Assembly: GCA_050248495.1 (NCBI GenBank)
Contig: JBFWSG010000013.1
Span: 1-64,000 of the forward strand
DNA from: DASYDU01 sp050248495
Lineage (GTDB): Bacteria; Planctomycetota; Planctomycetia; Pirellulales; Lacipirellulaceae
Direction: 5' to 3'
Length of the DNA stretch: 64,000 nt
The position numbers were made by a program, and so were the translations under genes. Of this stretch, positions 41,317-50,372 are shown piece by piece. Numbering within the stretch: the stretch's first letter is position 1; each line of letters starts with the position of its first letter. Under the pieces are notes generated by a model, which had not been told where the DNA came from, did no database searches, and saw nothing but the letters and a program-made list of their open reading frames with translations.

Positions 41317-42708
41317 TCAACGCCCAGTCGTATCTGTTGCGTCTGCCGAAGTGCTCGCGGCAACGTGACGAGCACTTGGGGACCCGGCACTTGCGCTCGA
41401 TTCGTTCGGCGATTTCCACCCTTTGGCATAGGCCAGAAAATTCGACATGATCTGCTGCGACACCTCGGGCGTGCCTTGCAGCTCGATGTGAAACTGAGCC
41501 GCGTAGATGCAGGTGCCGCGCTTCCGCATACACTGCATCCAGGTCTTGCCGCCTTTGCCGCGGGTGGCGATGAGGTCCCAACCATCCGGCAGATATTCCA
41601 GCTGCCCGCAGTGGTACTCTGGAACAAGGAACTCGTCCGGCAGGCCGCGGAGCACGGGGTCATCCGCCACGCGCCGCACCGGCGTTGGACCCCGCTCATA
41701 GATGTTGTTGGTATAGATGCCGCACGCGGTCTTCACGTTGGGATCCACGAGGCCGATGTGGCCGTAGATCGGCGACTTGGGATGCTGCGGATCGCGGCAA
41801 TTGGGACAATCCCATTTGACGTCGCAGCCGTTTTCCTCGAGCAGCCCGAAGGCCTGGCAACCGCCGCAGGCCGCCCACATCGGCAGCGAGCCATTCTTGA
41901 GCAGCTCCTGCGTTCCGCGCCAGACGGTGGGATCGATTTCGCACCAGTCGCGGTGATTGCCCGTGTAGAAGACGCACATCGGCTTCGGTTCGACGAGTGC
42001 CACCTCGGGGCCGAAGTAGCCATGCCACACGTACTGGCCCGGCAGGTGCTCCCAACCTTTGCATTGGTGCGCGAGATCGAGGTATCGATGGCAGGTATCG
42101 ACCTGCGGCGTGTCCTCCGAGCCAACGGCGAAGACCCAATCGGGGAACTCGATCGTTTGATCGGGCCGAGCGAAAAACTCAACTTCGCGAATTGCCGGCG
42201 GCTTCCCGCCGGTGCTGCTGATCGACAACCGCACGTACCGCGCTTCGACCGCTTCCGGTAGCCGGTGCAGGCGAAACATTCGCTGCTCGTTGGCGACGCT
42301 GGTCGACGGCACGTCGCGCCAGTTGGTGCCGTCGTCGCTGACTTGCCAGACGTACGCGAGCGGCGCGGCGGCGAGGATGGATTCGTCGTCGCCGAGCACT
42401 TGCAAAATCGCGCCGAGCTTAGTGGATTTGCCGAAATCAGCTTGCCAGGTCCAGGACTTCTCGCCGTCCGCGCCCCGCCAGAGATGCCCTGGAGCTACCG
42501 AGAAGCGGTCGCCATCAACAGCGCCTGTGGCCGGAAATGAGGCATCGGCGCTGGAAGCAGAAGTGTTCTGTGGCGTAAGAATTGCCGCCGCATCAGCCGT
42601 CACCGCGGCGCGGCAAACACCGTCCAGTGAGAATTGCCCCGCCGCAGCCATCGCCAACGCGATGAGCCACGTCGCCGCAACCTTCGTCCTCACTTCCGTC
42701 CCAGCCAT
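41317..42708 (-). CDS. Secreted discoidin-domain protein with class I glutamine-amidotransferase-like domain
   Basis: A 463-residue protein with a signal peptide (ATWLIALAMAAAGQFSLDGV). Residues about 50-185 are an F5/8 type C (discoidin) domain (LGAILQVLGDDESIL, WQVSDDGTNWRDVPS, EARYVRLSISSTGGKPPAIR). Residues about 190-430 look like a class I glutamine amidotransferase/peptidase-like fold, with WAACGGCQAFGLLEENG (nucleophile-elbow Cys) and IYAAQFHIELQG (His-Glu). Whether it has amidase activity is unknown. It precedes the Rieske gene by 28 bases, so it probably begins the methylamine operon, though an unrelated function is possible. Confidence 0.7.
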   Translation of the reverse strand: MAGTEVRTKVAATWLIALAMAAAGQFSLDGVCRAAVTADAAAILTPQNTSASSADASFPATGAVDGDRFSVAPGHLWRGADGEKSWTWQADFGKSTKLGAILQVLGDDESILAAAPLAYVWQVSDDGTNWRDVPSTSVANEQRMFRLHRLPEAVEARYVRLSISSTGGKPPAIREVEFFARPDQTIEFPDWVFAVGSEDTPQVDTCHRYLDLAHQCKGWEHLPGQYVWHGYFGPEVALVEPKPMCVFYTGNHRDWCEIDPTVWRGTQELLKNGSLPMWAACGGCQAFGLLEENGCDVKWDCPNCRDPQHPKSPIYGHIGLVDPNVKTACGIYTNNIYERGPTPVRRVADDPVLRGLPDEFLVPEYHCGQLEYLPDGWDLIATRGKGGKTWMQCMRKRGTCIYAAQFHIELQGTPEVSQQIMSNFLAYAKGWKSPNESSASAGSPSARHVAASTSADATDTTGR

Positions 42709-42914
42709 TCAAATTCCTGTTACCCTTGGCCGCCGTCGAGGGAATGAACTCGCACCCCGCAGCGTTCGGCAGTCCGCGCGCCGCGGAATCTTTATCTTAC
42801 GCGCGTGAATCTGGGATTACGATTCACGATTCGTCGACCGCCTTATATTTTCGTATTCGCAGATCGAACTCGGTAGTTGCCGCCTCCAAGCGCGAGCGGC
42901 GGGGTGCTAAAGAA

Positions 42915-42947
42915 CGTGCCCCGCGGATTTGCAGTCCGCGGGGCACG
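42915..42947 (-). terminator. Intrinsic terminator of the PEP-CTERM gene
   Basis: On the minus strand CGTGCCCCGCGGA and TCCGCGGGGCACG form a perfect 13-bp stem (42935-42947 with 42915-42927; loop of 7), followed by TTCTTTAG. It lies 43 bases after the stop of the gene ending at 42990. Confidence 0.8.
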
Positions 42948-42989
42948 CTGTGCCAATCTACCCCGTTTGGCAAAGATGTTGCGGCCAGC

Positions 42990-43781
42990 TTAGCTGCGTC
43001 GGCGCCGAACCATGAGCACGCCCGCGACGCCGCTAAGCATCGTCACCAGGCTCATGGGCTCCGGTACGACGGATTGGCTGAACACGATGTTGTCAGCGGC
43101 CCAGTTGAACAAACTGTCGCCTGATGGAATCACGAACTCGAGCGTCAAGGCGCTGCCGGTCACGCCGGGAGAAATCGTCTGAGCGACGTTATTCACCGCG
43201 ATCGGGCCGGACGTGTACAGCAGCGATCCGAGGCTCATCGGATTGTTGCCCGAGTAGACGTTGACCGACGTGGTCTGCGTATTCGTATTGAACTTCACAA
43301 AGTCGGTGGAGATCAGCTTGGTCAGATATCCGGGATCGGCGGTGAAGGTCCAATACCACTTGCCGCCCTCGGTGTTGCCGGCCGAAGGATAGGCGACTTT
43401 CGAGAGATTTCCGGCGGCGGTCCAGGAGCGGGTGGCTGTGTTGGTCACGGCGCCGTAGATCACCATTTTCCCAACGTTGACGTTTGGCGTGTAACCTTCG
43501 CCGTTGTTGCCGTAGTTGAAATTGTACCAGTAAGGGGGCGCGCCAAAGTCGACGGTCGGAACGTTGGTCTGCGTGGGGCCCGCGACGAAGTCGCCGTACT
43601 CGCTCACGATCGTGCTACCGTTGCCCAGCGGGCCATACGCATTGCCGCCGGCCGGTGGCGGGCTGGCGTTCGGCGAGTTGCTGACTTCGCCATCCATCGT
43701 CAAAACCGTCGCTTGCGTTGCCGCCGCGCTCGCCAGGAGCAAGACTATCGACAGACAAACACCCACTCGCTGTACGTACAT
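42990..43781 (-). CDS. PEP-CTERM surface protein
   Basis: A 263-residue protein; ATG 43781 has TTGGAGG about 5 bases upstream. The signal peptide is MYVQRVGVCLSIVLLLASAA, then ATQA. The single domain (TVLTMDGEVS ... PPYWYNFNYGNNGEGYTPNV, ATRSWTAAGNLSKVAYPS, GGKWYWTFTADPGY, VNVYSGNNPMSLGSLLYTSG) is a beta-sandwich of unknown family. It recurs nearly unchanged in the middle of the fused protein at 46641-50144. It ends with PEP-CTERM (VPEPMSLVTMLSGVAGVLMV, then RRRRS). The gene itself is intact; only its upstream region contains the assembly gap. Confidence 0.85.
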   Translation of the reverse strand: MYVQRVGVCLSIVLLLASAAATQATVLTMDGEVSNSPNASPPPAGGNAYGPLGNGSTIVSEYGDFVAGPTQTNVPTVDFGAPPYWYNFNYGNNGEGYTPNVNVGKMVIYGAVTNTATRSWTAAGNLSKVAYPSAGNTEGGKWYWTFTADPGYLTKLISTDFVKFNTNTQTTSVNVYSGNNPMSLGSLLYTSGPIAVNNVAQTISPGVTGSALTLEFVIPSGDSLFNWAADNIVFSQSVVPEPMSLVTMLSGVAGVLMVRRRRS

Positions 43782-43871
43782 TAGACACCTCCAAGAAAGA
43801 GAACCAAGGTGGCGTGAAACATTGCGGATCGGCCGGGCACAAACCGCGGAGCACACGGCGGCCGCCAACCG
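43745..43871. repeat. 127-bp duplicate, left copy (gap-flanking)
   Basis: These 127 bases are repeated exactly at 43972-44098 on the other side of the 100-N gap. They contain the start codon and RBS of the PEP-CTERM gene. Length 127 suggests unmerged overlapping contig ends rather than a biological repeat. Confidence 0.85.
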
Positions 43872-43971
43872 NNNNNNNNNNNNNNNNNNNNNNNNNNNNN
43901 NNNNNNNNNNNNNNNNNNNNNNNNNNNNNNNNNNNNNNNNNNNNNNNNNNNNNNNNNNNNNNNNNNNNNNN
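43872..43971. other. Assembly gap (100 N)
   Basis: A run of exactly 100 N, the conventional placeholder length, between two identical 127-bp copies. Genes across it cannot be trusted; apparent frames through it are artefacts. Confidence 0.98.
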
Positions 43972-44098
43972 CTATCGACAGACAAACACCCACTCGCTGT
44001 ACGTACATTAGACACCTCCAAGAAAGAGAACCAAGGTGGCGTGAAACATTGCGGATCGGCCGGGCACAAACCGCGGAGCACACGGCGGCCGCCAACCG
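43972..44098. repeat. 127-bp duplicate, right copy (gap-flanking)
   Basis: Identical to 43745-43871. If the gap is an artefact of overlap, this copy and the N-run should be collapsed, leaving about 264 bases between the PEP-CTERM gene's shared upstream part and the XylR-type start. Confidence 0.85.
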
Positions 44099-44236
44099 CA
44101 CGAAGAGACTCAATCCAGCAATCGTTCACGAACTGAAATTCATCGTAGTCCGCCCGCCAAAAATCTCATTTCGGAATCCAGTTTTTCTTGTTTCATATTT
44201 GTATACTGGGTAGTGGGGCGCAGACCCCGATTTGCA

Positions 44237-44265
44237 TTGACAGTTTGGAAAGCGTTCGGGATATT
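44237..44265 (+). promoter_or_regulatory. Putative promoter of the XylR-type regulator
   Basis: TTGACA (44237-44242), 17-bp spacer, GATATT (44260-44265), 98 bases before the regulator start at 44363. The GTATAC palindrome at 44201-44206 lies just upstream and could be an autoregulatory site. Confidence 0.45.
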
Positions 44266-44362
44266 CCCCTCGCAGCCCACACTGCGCGGTGCTCGTGCCA
44301 AAAATGAAGGGCCTTCGCTGCGAAGCGCGTTCTCCAACTGCTTCGTCGGAAGATTGATTGCC

Positions 44363-45580
44363 ATGCTTGCCGGTTCGACTCCCGCCCAAGGCGGGGCTCA
44401 CGTTGCCGTCTGCGTCGACAAGTCGCGCGTCTATGGTGCCGGCGTCCTGCAAGGGTTGTCGGACTACATGGAGGTTCACGGCCCGTGGTCCGTATTCCTG
44501 GAGCCGTTTTCCGACGGCACACTGCCTTGGCAGCGACTCGATCGCTGGTCGGGGCAGGGGATCATCGCACTCCTGCAAAGCGAAGCCTCCGCGCGGCGGG
44601 CCGCCCAGCTGAAAATCCCCATCGTCGACCTGAGCGGCAGCATTCCGGAACGGGAATTGTCCAAGCTGGGCATTCCCTGCGTCACCAGCGACCACCGCGA
44701 GATTGGCCGCACGGCAGCGGCCCATCTGCTCGAAACCGGTTACTCGTATTACGCCTACAGCGGCTATCAGAATCTGTTCTGGGTCGAAGACCGCTGGCTC
44801 GGGTTCTCGGAGGGCGTAGGCGGGGCAAAGTGCACGCGCTACGAGTACCTGCTGCCGCCGGCACGCGTCGGCGAGTCGATCCGCTCGTTGCAGCGCTGGG
44901 CAGACGCACAAGAAAGACTCACCGCCTGGATCGAAGCGCTCCCCAAACCGGTGGGCATCATGGCCTGCAATGACGCTCACGCGCTCGATCTTTTGGATGC
45001 GTGCCGGCGCGGCTCGATCGAGGTTCCCGATGCGGTGGCAATCGTCGGCGTCGACAACGACGAGGCGCTCTGCCGTCTGGTGAAGCCGGAGCTCTCGAGC
45101 GTCGTGCCTGATCCGCGCCGCGTGGGCTACGAGGCGGCCCGCATGCTCGACGAGCTGATGTCAGGCCGCCGGGCGAAGGGCGATGCGCCGCGGATTCTGA
45201 TCGGCCCGCGGGACGTCATCGCCCGCCTCAGTTCACAGGGGACTGCGGTCGCGGACGAAGTGATTGCCAGAGCGCTGCGCACGATCCGCGAACACGCGGC
45301 CGACGGCATCAACGCCGAAGAAGTGTTGCGGCAGACGGGCCTGTCGCGTCGGGCTTTTTACCAGAAGTTTCAGAGCTACGTGGGCCGGACGCCGCACGAA
45401 GAGATCAGCCGGGTGCGGCTGGCTCGCGTCAAACGGCTGCTGCAGGAAACGCCCCTCTCCCTGGAAAAGGTCGCGGAACTGACCGGCTATTGCAGCGCCG
45501 CTCACATGAGCGTCGCGTTCCGGCGCGAGTTGGGGATGCCGCCGGGCGAGTTTCGCCGGCGCGTGTCGCGGCCTGCTTAG
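44363..45580 (+). CDS. XylR-type (LacI-like sensor plus AraC DNA-binding) regulator
   Basis: A 405-residue protein; ATG 44363 has GGAAGA about 9 bases upstream (the frame is open further up). Residues about 10-280 are a LacI/periplasmic-binding-like sensor (VAVCVDKSRVYGAGVLQGLS, IPCVTSDHREIGRTAAAHLL, VGIMACNDAHALDLLDACRR, VAIVGVDNDEALCRL). Residues about 290-400 are AraC helix-turn-helices (INAEEVLRQTGLSRRAFYQK, LEKVAELTGYCSAAHMSVAF, then R-R-E-L-G-M-P-P-G-E-F). This is the planctomycete XylR architecture, which responds to a sugar. Targets are probably nearby surface-protein genes. Confidence 0.9.
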   Translation: MLAGSTPAQGGAHVAVCVDKSRVYGAGVLQGLSDYMEVHGPWSVFLEPFSDGTLPWQRLDRWSGQGIIALLQSEASARRAAQLKIPIVDLSGSIPERELSKLGIPCVTSDHREIGRTAAAHLLETGYSYYAYSGYQNLFWVEDRWLGFSEGVGGAKCTRYEYLLPPARVGESIRSLQRWADAQERLTAWIEALPKPVGIMACNDAHALDLLDACRRGSIEVPDAVAIVGVDNDEALCRLVKPELSSVVPDPRRVGYEAARMLDELMSGRRAKGDAPRILIGPRDVIARLSSQGTAVADEVIARALRTIREHAADGINAEEVLRQTGLSRRAFYQKFQSYVGRTPHEEISRVRLARVKRLLQETPLSLEKVAELTGYCSAAHMSVAFRRELGMPPGEFRRRVSRPA

Positions 45581-45621
45581 TGCCGCGCGATCGAATGTAG
45601 ACTCCTGCCCGCCGCCTGATA

Positions 45622-46620
45622 TCAGCCGCCGGCACGGGTTGCCATCGCCTTTAAGACTTCTTCGTCCGCATCGTAGCTGATGGACTGGACGGAACCGTCG
45701 CAATAGGCGGCGTTCCACGCGCCCGGATGGGCGCTGCCCCAAATGTAATACAGCGAAATGTTACCCACGTCGTGCAAGGGGAAGCGATCCTTGTTCATGA
45801 ACATGGCGTCGTCCGCGTTCATGCCGAAATAGAGCCCCTGGTCGTCGACGGCAAACATTCCAGTTTCGTATTGATCGGGATCCATCCACTTGTCGCCGAT
45901 CAAGAGCGTCTTCGACAGGCCGTCCATGATCATCGGCAGCTTGATCAACAGATCGTAGGCTGCGATGCCGTCTTGAACCAGGATCCCTTCCTCAAGTTCC
46001 AGCTTTCGCGTCGGCCACTGATACGTTTCGGCGATCTTGAAATTCGGCGGGCCGGGGTCCATTGAGAACGGAAGCGTCCCGGCGTTGATGCCGTAATCGG
46101 TCTTGGCGCTCGATGCTGGCCGGTTGGCGTTGTACAGAGGCGACGCTTGGTCGACTCCGCGGAGGCCTGGACCGCGGCGAGACGGGCAGTGGAAGATTCC
46201 CAAGCTGTGGGAGAGCATCTCGGTGAGGGGCGTTTTCTTGGCGGGATATTGCTGTCCCTTGGCGATGTCGCGCACGGCGCCTTCTTCAATATACGGCAGG
46301 ACATTGAAATGCCAGCCGCCGGGCTGTTTTAGGCCGAACCCCATGTCCGGGTCGCCGACCCAGGAAAAGCCCCAGCCAATATTCGGCAGATGTTTTTGCG
46401 TATCCAAATGCAAGTGGCATCCCAGGGCCAGTTGCTTGAGATGGTTCTGGCATTCGGACCGCCGGGCCGCTTCGCGCGCCGCCTGCACCGCGGGGAGCAA
46501 CAACGCCACCAGGATGCCGATGATCGCAATCACCACGAGCAGCTCCACCAGCGTGAAACCGCCGCGACCGTCGCGCCCTTGAGCCGGCGCCGAATTCCTA
46601 TTTCTCAATTCCGAAGGCAT
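45622..46620 (-). CDS. DUF1559 pseudopilin-like protein
   Basis: A 332-residue protein; ATG 46620 has GGGAGA 6 bases upstream. The leader is GGFTLVELLVVIAIIGILVA with LLPAVQAAREAARRSE. The middle has CHLHLDTQKHLPNIGWGF and FHCPSRRGPGLRG. The C-terminal H-x9-DG is AHPGAWNAAYCDGSVQSIS. It follows the fused PEP-CTERM gene by 20 bases on the same strand, so the two are probably co-transcribed. This is the third intact DUF1559 gene in the window. Confidence 0.92.
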   Translation of the reverse strand: MPSELRNRNSAPAQGRDGRGGFTLVELLVVIAIIGILVALLLPAVQAAREAARRSECQNHLKQLALGCHLHLDTQKHLPNIGWGFSWVGDPDMGFGLKQPGGWHFNVLPYIEEGAVRDIAKGQQYPAKKTPLTEMLSHSLGIFHCPSRRGPGLRGVDQASPLYNANRPASSAKTDYGINAGTLPFSMDPGPPNFKIAETYQWPTRKLELEEGILVQDGIAAYDLLIKLPMIMDGLSKTLLIGDKWMDPDQYETGMFAVDDQGLYFGMNADDAMFMNKDRFPLHDVGNISLYYIWGSAHPGAWNAAYCDGSVQSISYDADEEVLKAMATRAGG

Positions 46621-46640
46621 CGTCTTTCTCCCACGCGATC

Positions 46641-49600
46641 TCAACGTATTGCGAAAGCTGCCTGTTTGCGTTTCCGGGCGAAGAGCAGTAGCAAACCAAA
46701 CGCGGCGATTCCGAGCGTGCCGGGTTCCGGCACGACGCTTGCCACGGTGAGCGTTCCATCGACGTACAAGCGAGACAGGTCCCAGTTGATTCCGCCGGGA
46801 AGCTGCAACTGGGAAAACTGCCCAGCGATCGCGGCGAAGTCGAGAATGTCGAACGTGTCGCCGGCCGCAGGCGCGAATTGATTGGCCCAGACGACCTCCA
46901 GCGTTCCGCCGTGGAGCGTCACGTCTCCGCCCACCTTGAGCACATCGTACTCCGAGCCGCGGGCCACGCCGCCGAGCTCGATCTGCAATGTGCCGGATTC
47001 CGCCTGCTGGTAGTCGCCGCCGATCGTGAGCACACCCGGACTATTCCCCGGGGCAATCGTCGAACTCAAGTTGATCAGGTCGCCGTCGAACGAGCCGCTG
47101 CCGCCGATCGCGCCGCCGCCACCCACAATCGAACCGCCGGTCGACTCGACCACATTGTTGATCTTGAGCGTGCCGGCGCCCGTCTTGTTGAGATTGAAGG
47201 CACCGAGGTGAACGCGGTTGTTGAACTCCAGCGTCGTGCCGGTCGCCAGGCTGACATCGGTGTTGCTGGCGAGCGTGGTGTTTACGTCGATGGAATGGGT
47301 GACCGCGCCACCGGCATTGAGTAACTCGATGGCGGCGTTGCCGCTGGCGGCCTGGAGCGTTAACTCATCCGAACCTGCGATGTGATAGGAAATATTGTGA
47401 TTGAACTGCAGTTTTTTGACGGTGATATCCGTATCGACTACCACCGTGCTCGGTGCGGTGATCACGTTGCCGAACACGGCGGTTCGATCGTTGCCGTTGA
47501 GCACGGTCACTGGCGTCCAGTTCTGCCCGCGGCTCCATGTGCCGGAACCATTGAAGTTCCAGGTGGCGAGCAGCGCCGGCGGACCCGGCTGGGCAAACAC
47601 GATGTTGTCGGCGGCGAAGTTATAGAGCGCATCGCCGTCCGAGAGAACGAATTCGAGGGTCAGTGAATTGGCCGTCACGTACGGCGAAATCGTCTGCGCA
47701 ACATTGGACACGTTGACCGAGCCCGACGTGTAAAGCAGCGACCCCAGGGCCATGGGATCGTTGCCCGAGTAGACGTTCACCGTGGCGGGCAAGGTGAGCG
47801 TGTTGAAGCGCACCAGGTCCGTCGAGATCAATGTGACCGAATGGCCCGCGTCCGCCGTGAATGTCCAGTACCATTTGCCGCCGCCCGTGGTGCTGGCGGC
47901 AGGATAAGACACTTTCGAAGCATTGCCCGCAGACAGCCAGGAGCGCGTGGCGGTATTGGTGATCGCGCCGAAGATGACCTGATTGGCGACCTTCACGTTC
48001 GGCGTGTATCCTTCGCCGTTATTGCCGTAGTTGAAATTGTACCAGTAGGGTGGGTCGCCGAAGTTGGCGGTCGGCACATTGGTCTGCGTGGGGCCGGAAA
48101 CGTAGTCACCGTATTCCTGCACAATCGTGCTACCGTTGCCCAGGGGACCGTAGATATTTCCACCGGCAGGCGGCGGACTGGGTGCGTTGAAATTGCTGAC
48201 GTCGCCTTCGAAGGTCAACACCGTCGCCTGCGCGGAACCAATCGTCCACAAACCGAGCGCCAGAGCGGTTGCGGTTGCGGCAGATTGTCGTGTCCCCCGC
48301 CGCGCGAGGCCGATCGCAAGACCGATCATGACTAACAACCAGGCGGCCGGCTCGGGCACGGCCGCGCTGTCGGCGAGTGCACCGCTGCCGCTGGTGTTGC
48401 CGAAACGGTTGCGCCAGTACGTGTAGTCGGCCTGATCGACGACACCATTGCCGCTGCCGTCGGCGCCGGATCCGGGCGTCACGTTCGCATTCAAAGTGTC
48501 GCGCCATTTCGTATAGTCGGCGGCGTCGACGATTCCATTGCCGTTGTAATCGCCAGGTACGCTGCCGGCGTAGGTAAGCACCAGATTCGTGCCCCCGACT
48601 ACGCTCAGACTGAAACCCGCGCTATTTCCCGTAAGCGTCAGGCCGTTGTTGACGATGCTCGCGGCGGAGAGCACGGTGAACGTGTTCCCGCCCGCCGGCA
48701 CGAAACCGCCGAGAAGTGAGACGTCGAGGGCACCAGCGAGCGTGGCAGTGCCAGTCACGGTCAGGCCCTGCACGCCGTAGACGCCGGTTCCCGATATGTC
48801 GACCGCGATCTTGCCGCCGGCACTATTGGTCAGCGAACCCTTGATCGTTCCCGCGCCTCCCAGGAGACCGGAGTTGATGACGCTGCCGGCCGCGCCGGCC
48901 GTGCTGTCGTTGTTGATGTTCACGCGGCCGGCCCCGCTGACATTGAGCGTATTGCCGTTGAGATTCAGCTGGTGGTCGAAGTCCAGCACCGTGCCGGCGG
49001 CCGCGGAGACGTCCGTCGTCTTGGCCAGATTCACCGGCAGCTGAAACTCTTCGGTGACCGCGCCGCCGGCATTCAGCACGGAAATGCTGCCGTTGCCGGA
49101 AGTCGTGTCGATCGTCACCGAACCGGCGCCCGCGATCGCATAGGGCTGCGTGTGATTGAATTGGATGCCCTTTACCGTCACGGCGGTGTCGGCCACCACG
49201 GTCGTCGGTTCGGAAGTGCGGTTGCCGAAGACCGCCGTCGTCACCGTGCTCGGGGCGACGATCGGCAGCCAATTGGTCGTCGTGTTCCAGAGGCCGAAGT
49301 TCGAGACTCCCCATTCCGCGGAGCCGGGAACCGGCAACGGACTGGTGAAGGAGGCGAAGTTGCCACCCATCACCATCGAGATTTCGCTCGGCGTGAGCGC
49401 CTGGTTGAAAATCGCCACATCGTCGATCAGGCCGTCCCAATTGCGCGAGGGCGACTTTGTGAGATTGCCGCCGATCTCCACGGCGCCGGTGTAGCCGGGA
49501 AAGTTGAGCGATTGAGAACCGACCGTCGCCCGATAGCGCTCGGTGCCGTTGATGTACATGATGTAGTCGGAACCGTTGTAGACATAGGCGTAATGGTTCC

Positions 49601-50144
49601 AGACGTCGAGCGTCGGCGCGACGTGCGTCTCTTTCTGCAGGGCGGTGTTGTTGCCGTGCCACATGTAGTACTGCTCGTCGCCGTTGGCGCCGGATTGAAA
49701 CTCCAGCCCGTAGTTACTCACGGCCGGATCCTTCTGCGACAGAATCGTGCCGTAGGTGTTGTAGTACAGCCCGAGGCCGTCGCTGTTTTCAAACGCCCAG
49801 GCGGTGACGGACCAGGGATTGCCGGCGTTCAATCCGACCTGCAGGCTGAAGTTTCCCGGCACCTGAACGTAGGCGCGATTTACCTGGTCGCTGGTGAGCG
49901 ACAGCGCGTTGCCGAAACCGGCCTTGCTCGAGGCGCGCGTGGCGTTTGAGCCGACGAATGTTCCTGTGTTGTTGTTGCCCGAAGAATCGGTGGCGTTGCC
50001 CGAGGCCTCGTTGAATCGCCACAAACCAACGACGGACGCGTCGGCAGCACCAACCAAGCCACACGCCATCGCCACTAGCAGCCAGGCGGTCCGCGCAGCG
50101 TCCGAACCGTTCAGCGCACGAATAGTCAAATCAGTGCTCCTCAT
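46641..50144 (-). CDS. Fused double PEP-CTERM surface protein (LamG, beta-helix repeats, dockerin-like)
   Basis: A 1167-residue protein. ATG 50144 is used; a TTG at 50129 has AGGAG 6 bases upstream and may be the true start. Order: signal peptide (about 15-36), LamG (VVGLWRFNEASGNATDSSGN, about 38-245), autotransporter-type beta repeats (about 250-515), dockerin-like pair (DYNGNGIVDAADYTKWRDT, about 525-585), and a first PEP-CTERM (AAVPEPAAWLLVMIGLAIGL, about 592-615). There follow a signal-peptide-like stretch (ATALALGLWTIGSAQA), a domain paralogous to the gene at 42990, more beta repeats (LNKTGAGTLKINN) and a final PEP-CTERM (VVPEPGTLGIAAFGLLLLFA). An internal sorting signal plus signal peptide indicates loss of a stop and start between two former genes. 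Confidence 0.85.
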   Translation of the reverse strand: MRSTDLTIRALNGSDAARTAWLLVAMACGLVGAADASVVGLWRFNEASGNATDSSGNNNTGTFVGSNATRASSKAGFGNALSLTSDQVNRAYVQVPGNFSLQVGLNAGNPWSVTAWAFENSDGLGLYYNTYGTILSQKDPAVSNYGLEFQSGANGDEQYYMWHGNNTALQKETHVAPTLDVWNHYAYVYNGSDYIMYINGTERYRATVGSQSLNFPGYTGAVEIGGNLTKSPSRNWDGLIDDVAIFNQALTPSEISMVMGGNFASFTSPLPVPGSAEWGVSNFGLWNTTTNWLPIVAPSTVTTAVFGNRTSEPTTVVADTAVTVKGIQFNHTQPYAIAGAGSVTIDTTSGNGSISVLNAGGAVTEEFQLPVNLAKTTDVSAAAGTVLDFDHQLNLNGNTLNVSGAGRVNINNDSTAGAAGSVINSGLLGGAGTIKGSLTNSAGGKIAVDISGTGVYGVQGLTVTGTATLAGALDVSLLGGFVPAGGNTFTVLSAASIVNNGLTLTGNSAGFSLSVVGGTNLVLTYAGSVPGDYNGNGIVDAADYTKWRDTLNANVTPGSGADGSGNGVVDQADYTYWRNRFGNTSGSGALADSAAVPEPAAWLLVMIGLAIGLARRGTRQSAATATALALGLWTIGSAQATVLTFEGDVSNFNAPSPPPAGGNIYGPLGNGSTIVQEYGDYVSGPTQTNVPTANFGDPPYWYNFNYGNNGEGYTPNVKVANQVIFGAITNTATRSWLSAGNASKVSYPAASTTGGGKWYWTFTADAGHSVTLISTDLVRFNTLTLPATVNVYSGNDPMALGSLLYTSGSVNVSNVAQTISPYVTANSLTLEFVLSDGDALYNFAADNIVFAQPGPPALLATWNFNGSGTWSRGQNWTPVTVLNGNDRTAVFGNVITAPSTVVVDTDITVKKLQFNHNISYHIAGSDELTLQAASGNAAIELLNAGGAVTHSIDVNTTLASNTDVSLATGTTLEFNNRVHLGAFNLNKTGAGTLKINNVVESTGGSIVGGGGAIGGSGSFDGDLINLSSTIAPGNSPGVLTIGGDYQQAESGTLQIELGGVARGSEYDVLKVGGDVTLHGGTLEVVWANQFAPAAGDTFDILDFAAIAGQFSQLQLPGGINWDLSRLYVDGTLTVASVVPEPGTLGIAAFGLLLLFARKRKQAAFAIR

Positions 50145-50372
50145 GCAGGATTGCGACGCCGCCAATCGCCTCAGAATAGCCAGCTACACCTACTCTGTTT
50201 CGTCGCTACAAAAGCGTCAATTCGTTAGCGGCTCTTCGGCGTTCAAATCTGTATCACGCCGCGAATGCACTTGATTCGGCGCTCAATTGTGCGGACCTTT
50301 TATCGTAGGCGAGTGAGCTGCAAAAGCAAAACAGACTCCCGGGCATGCGGTCCCGGATATCGGGGGATACGA

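Noticed and set aside
42990..44129. A 379-codon gene spanning the gap and both 127-bp copies
   Set aside because: The real start with RBS and signal peptide is at 43781; the upstream part repeats itself around the Ns.
43564..44136. Open frames crossing the N-run
   Set aside because: They read through unknown bases and an artefactual duplicate.
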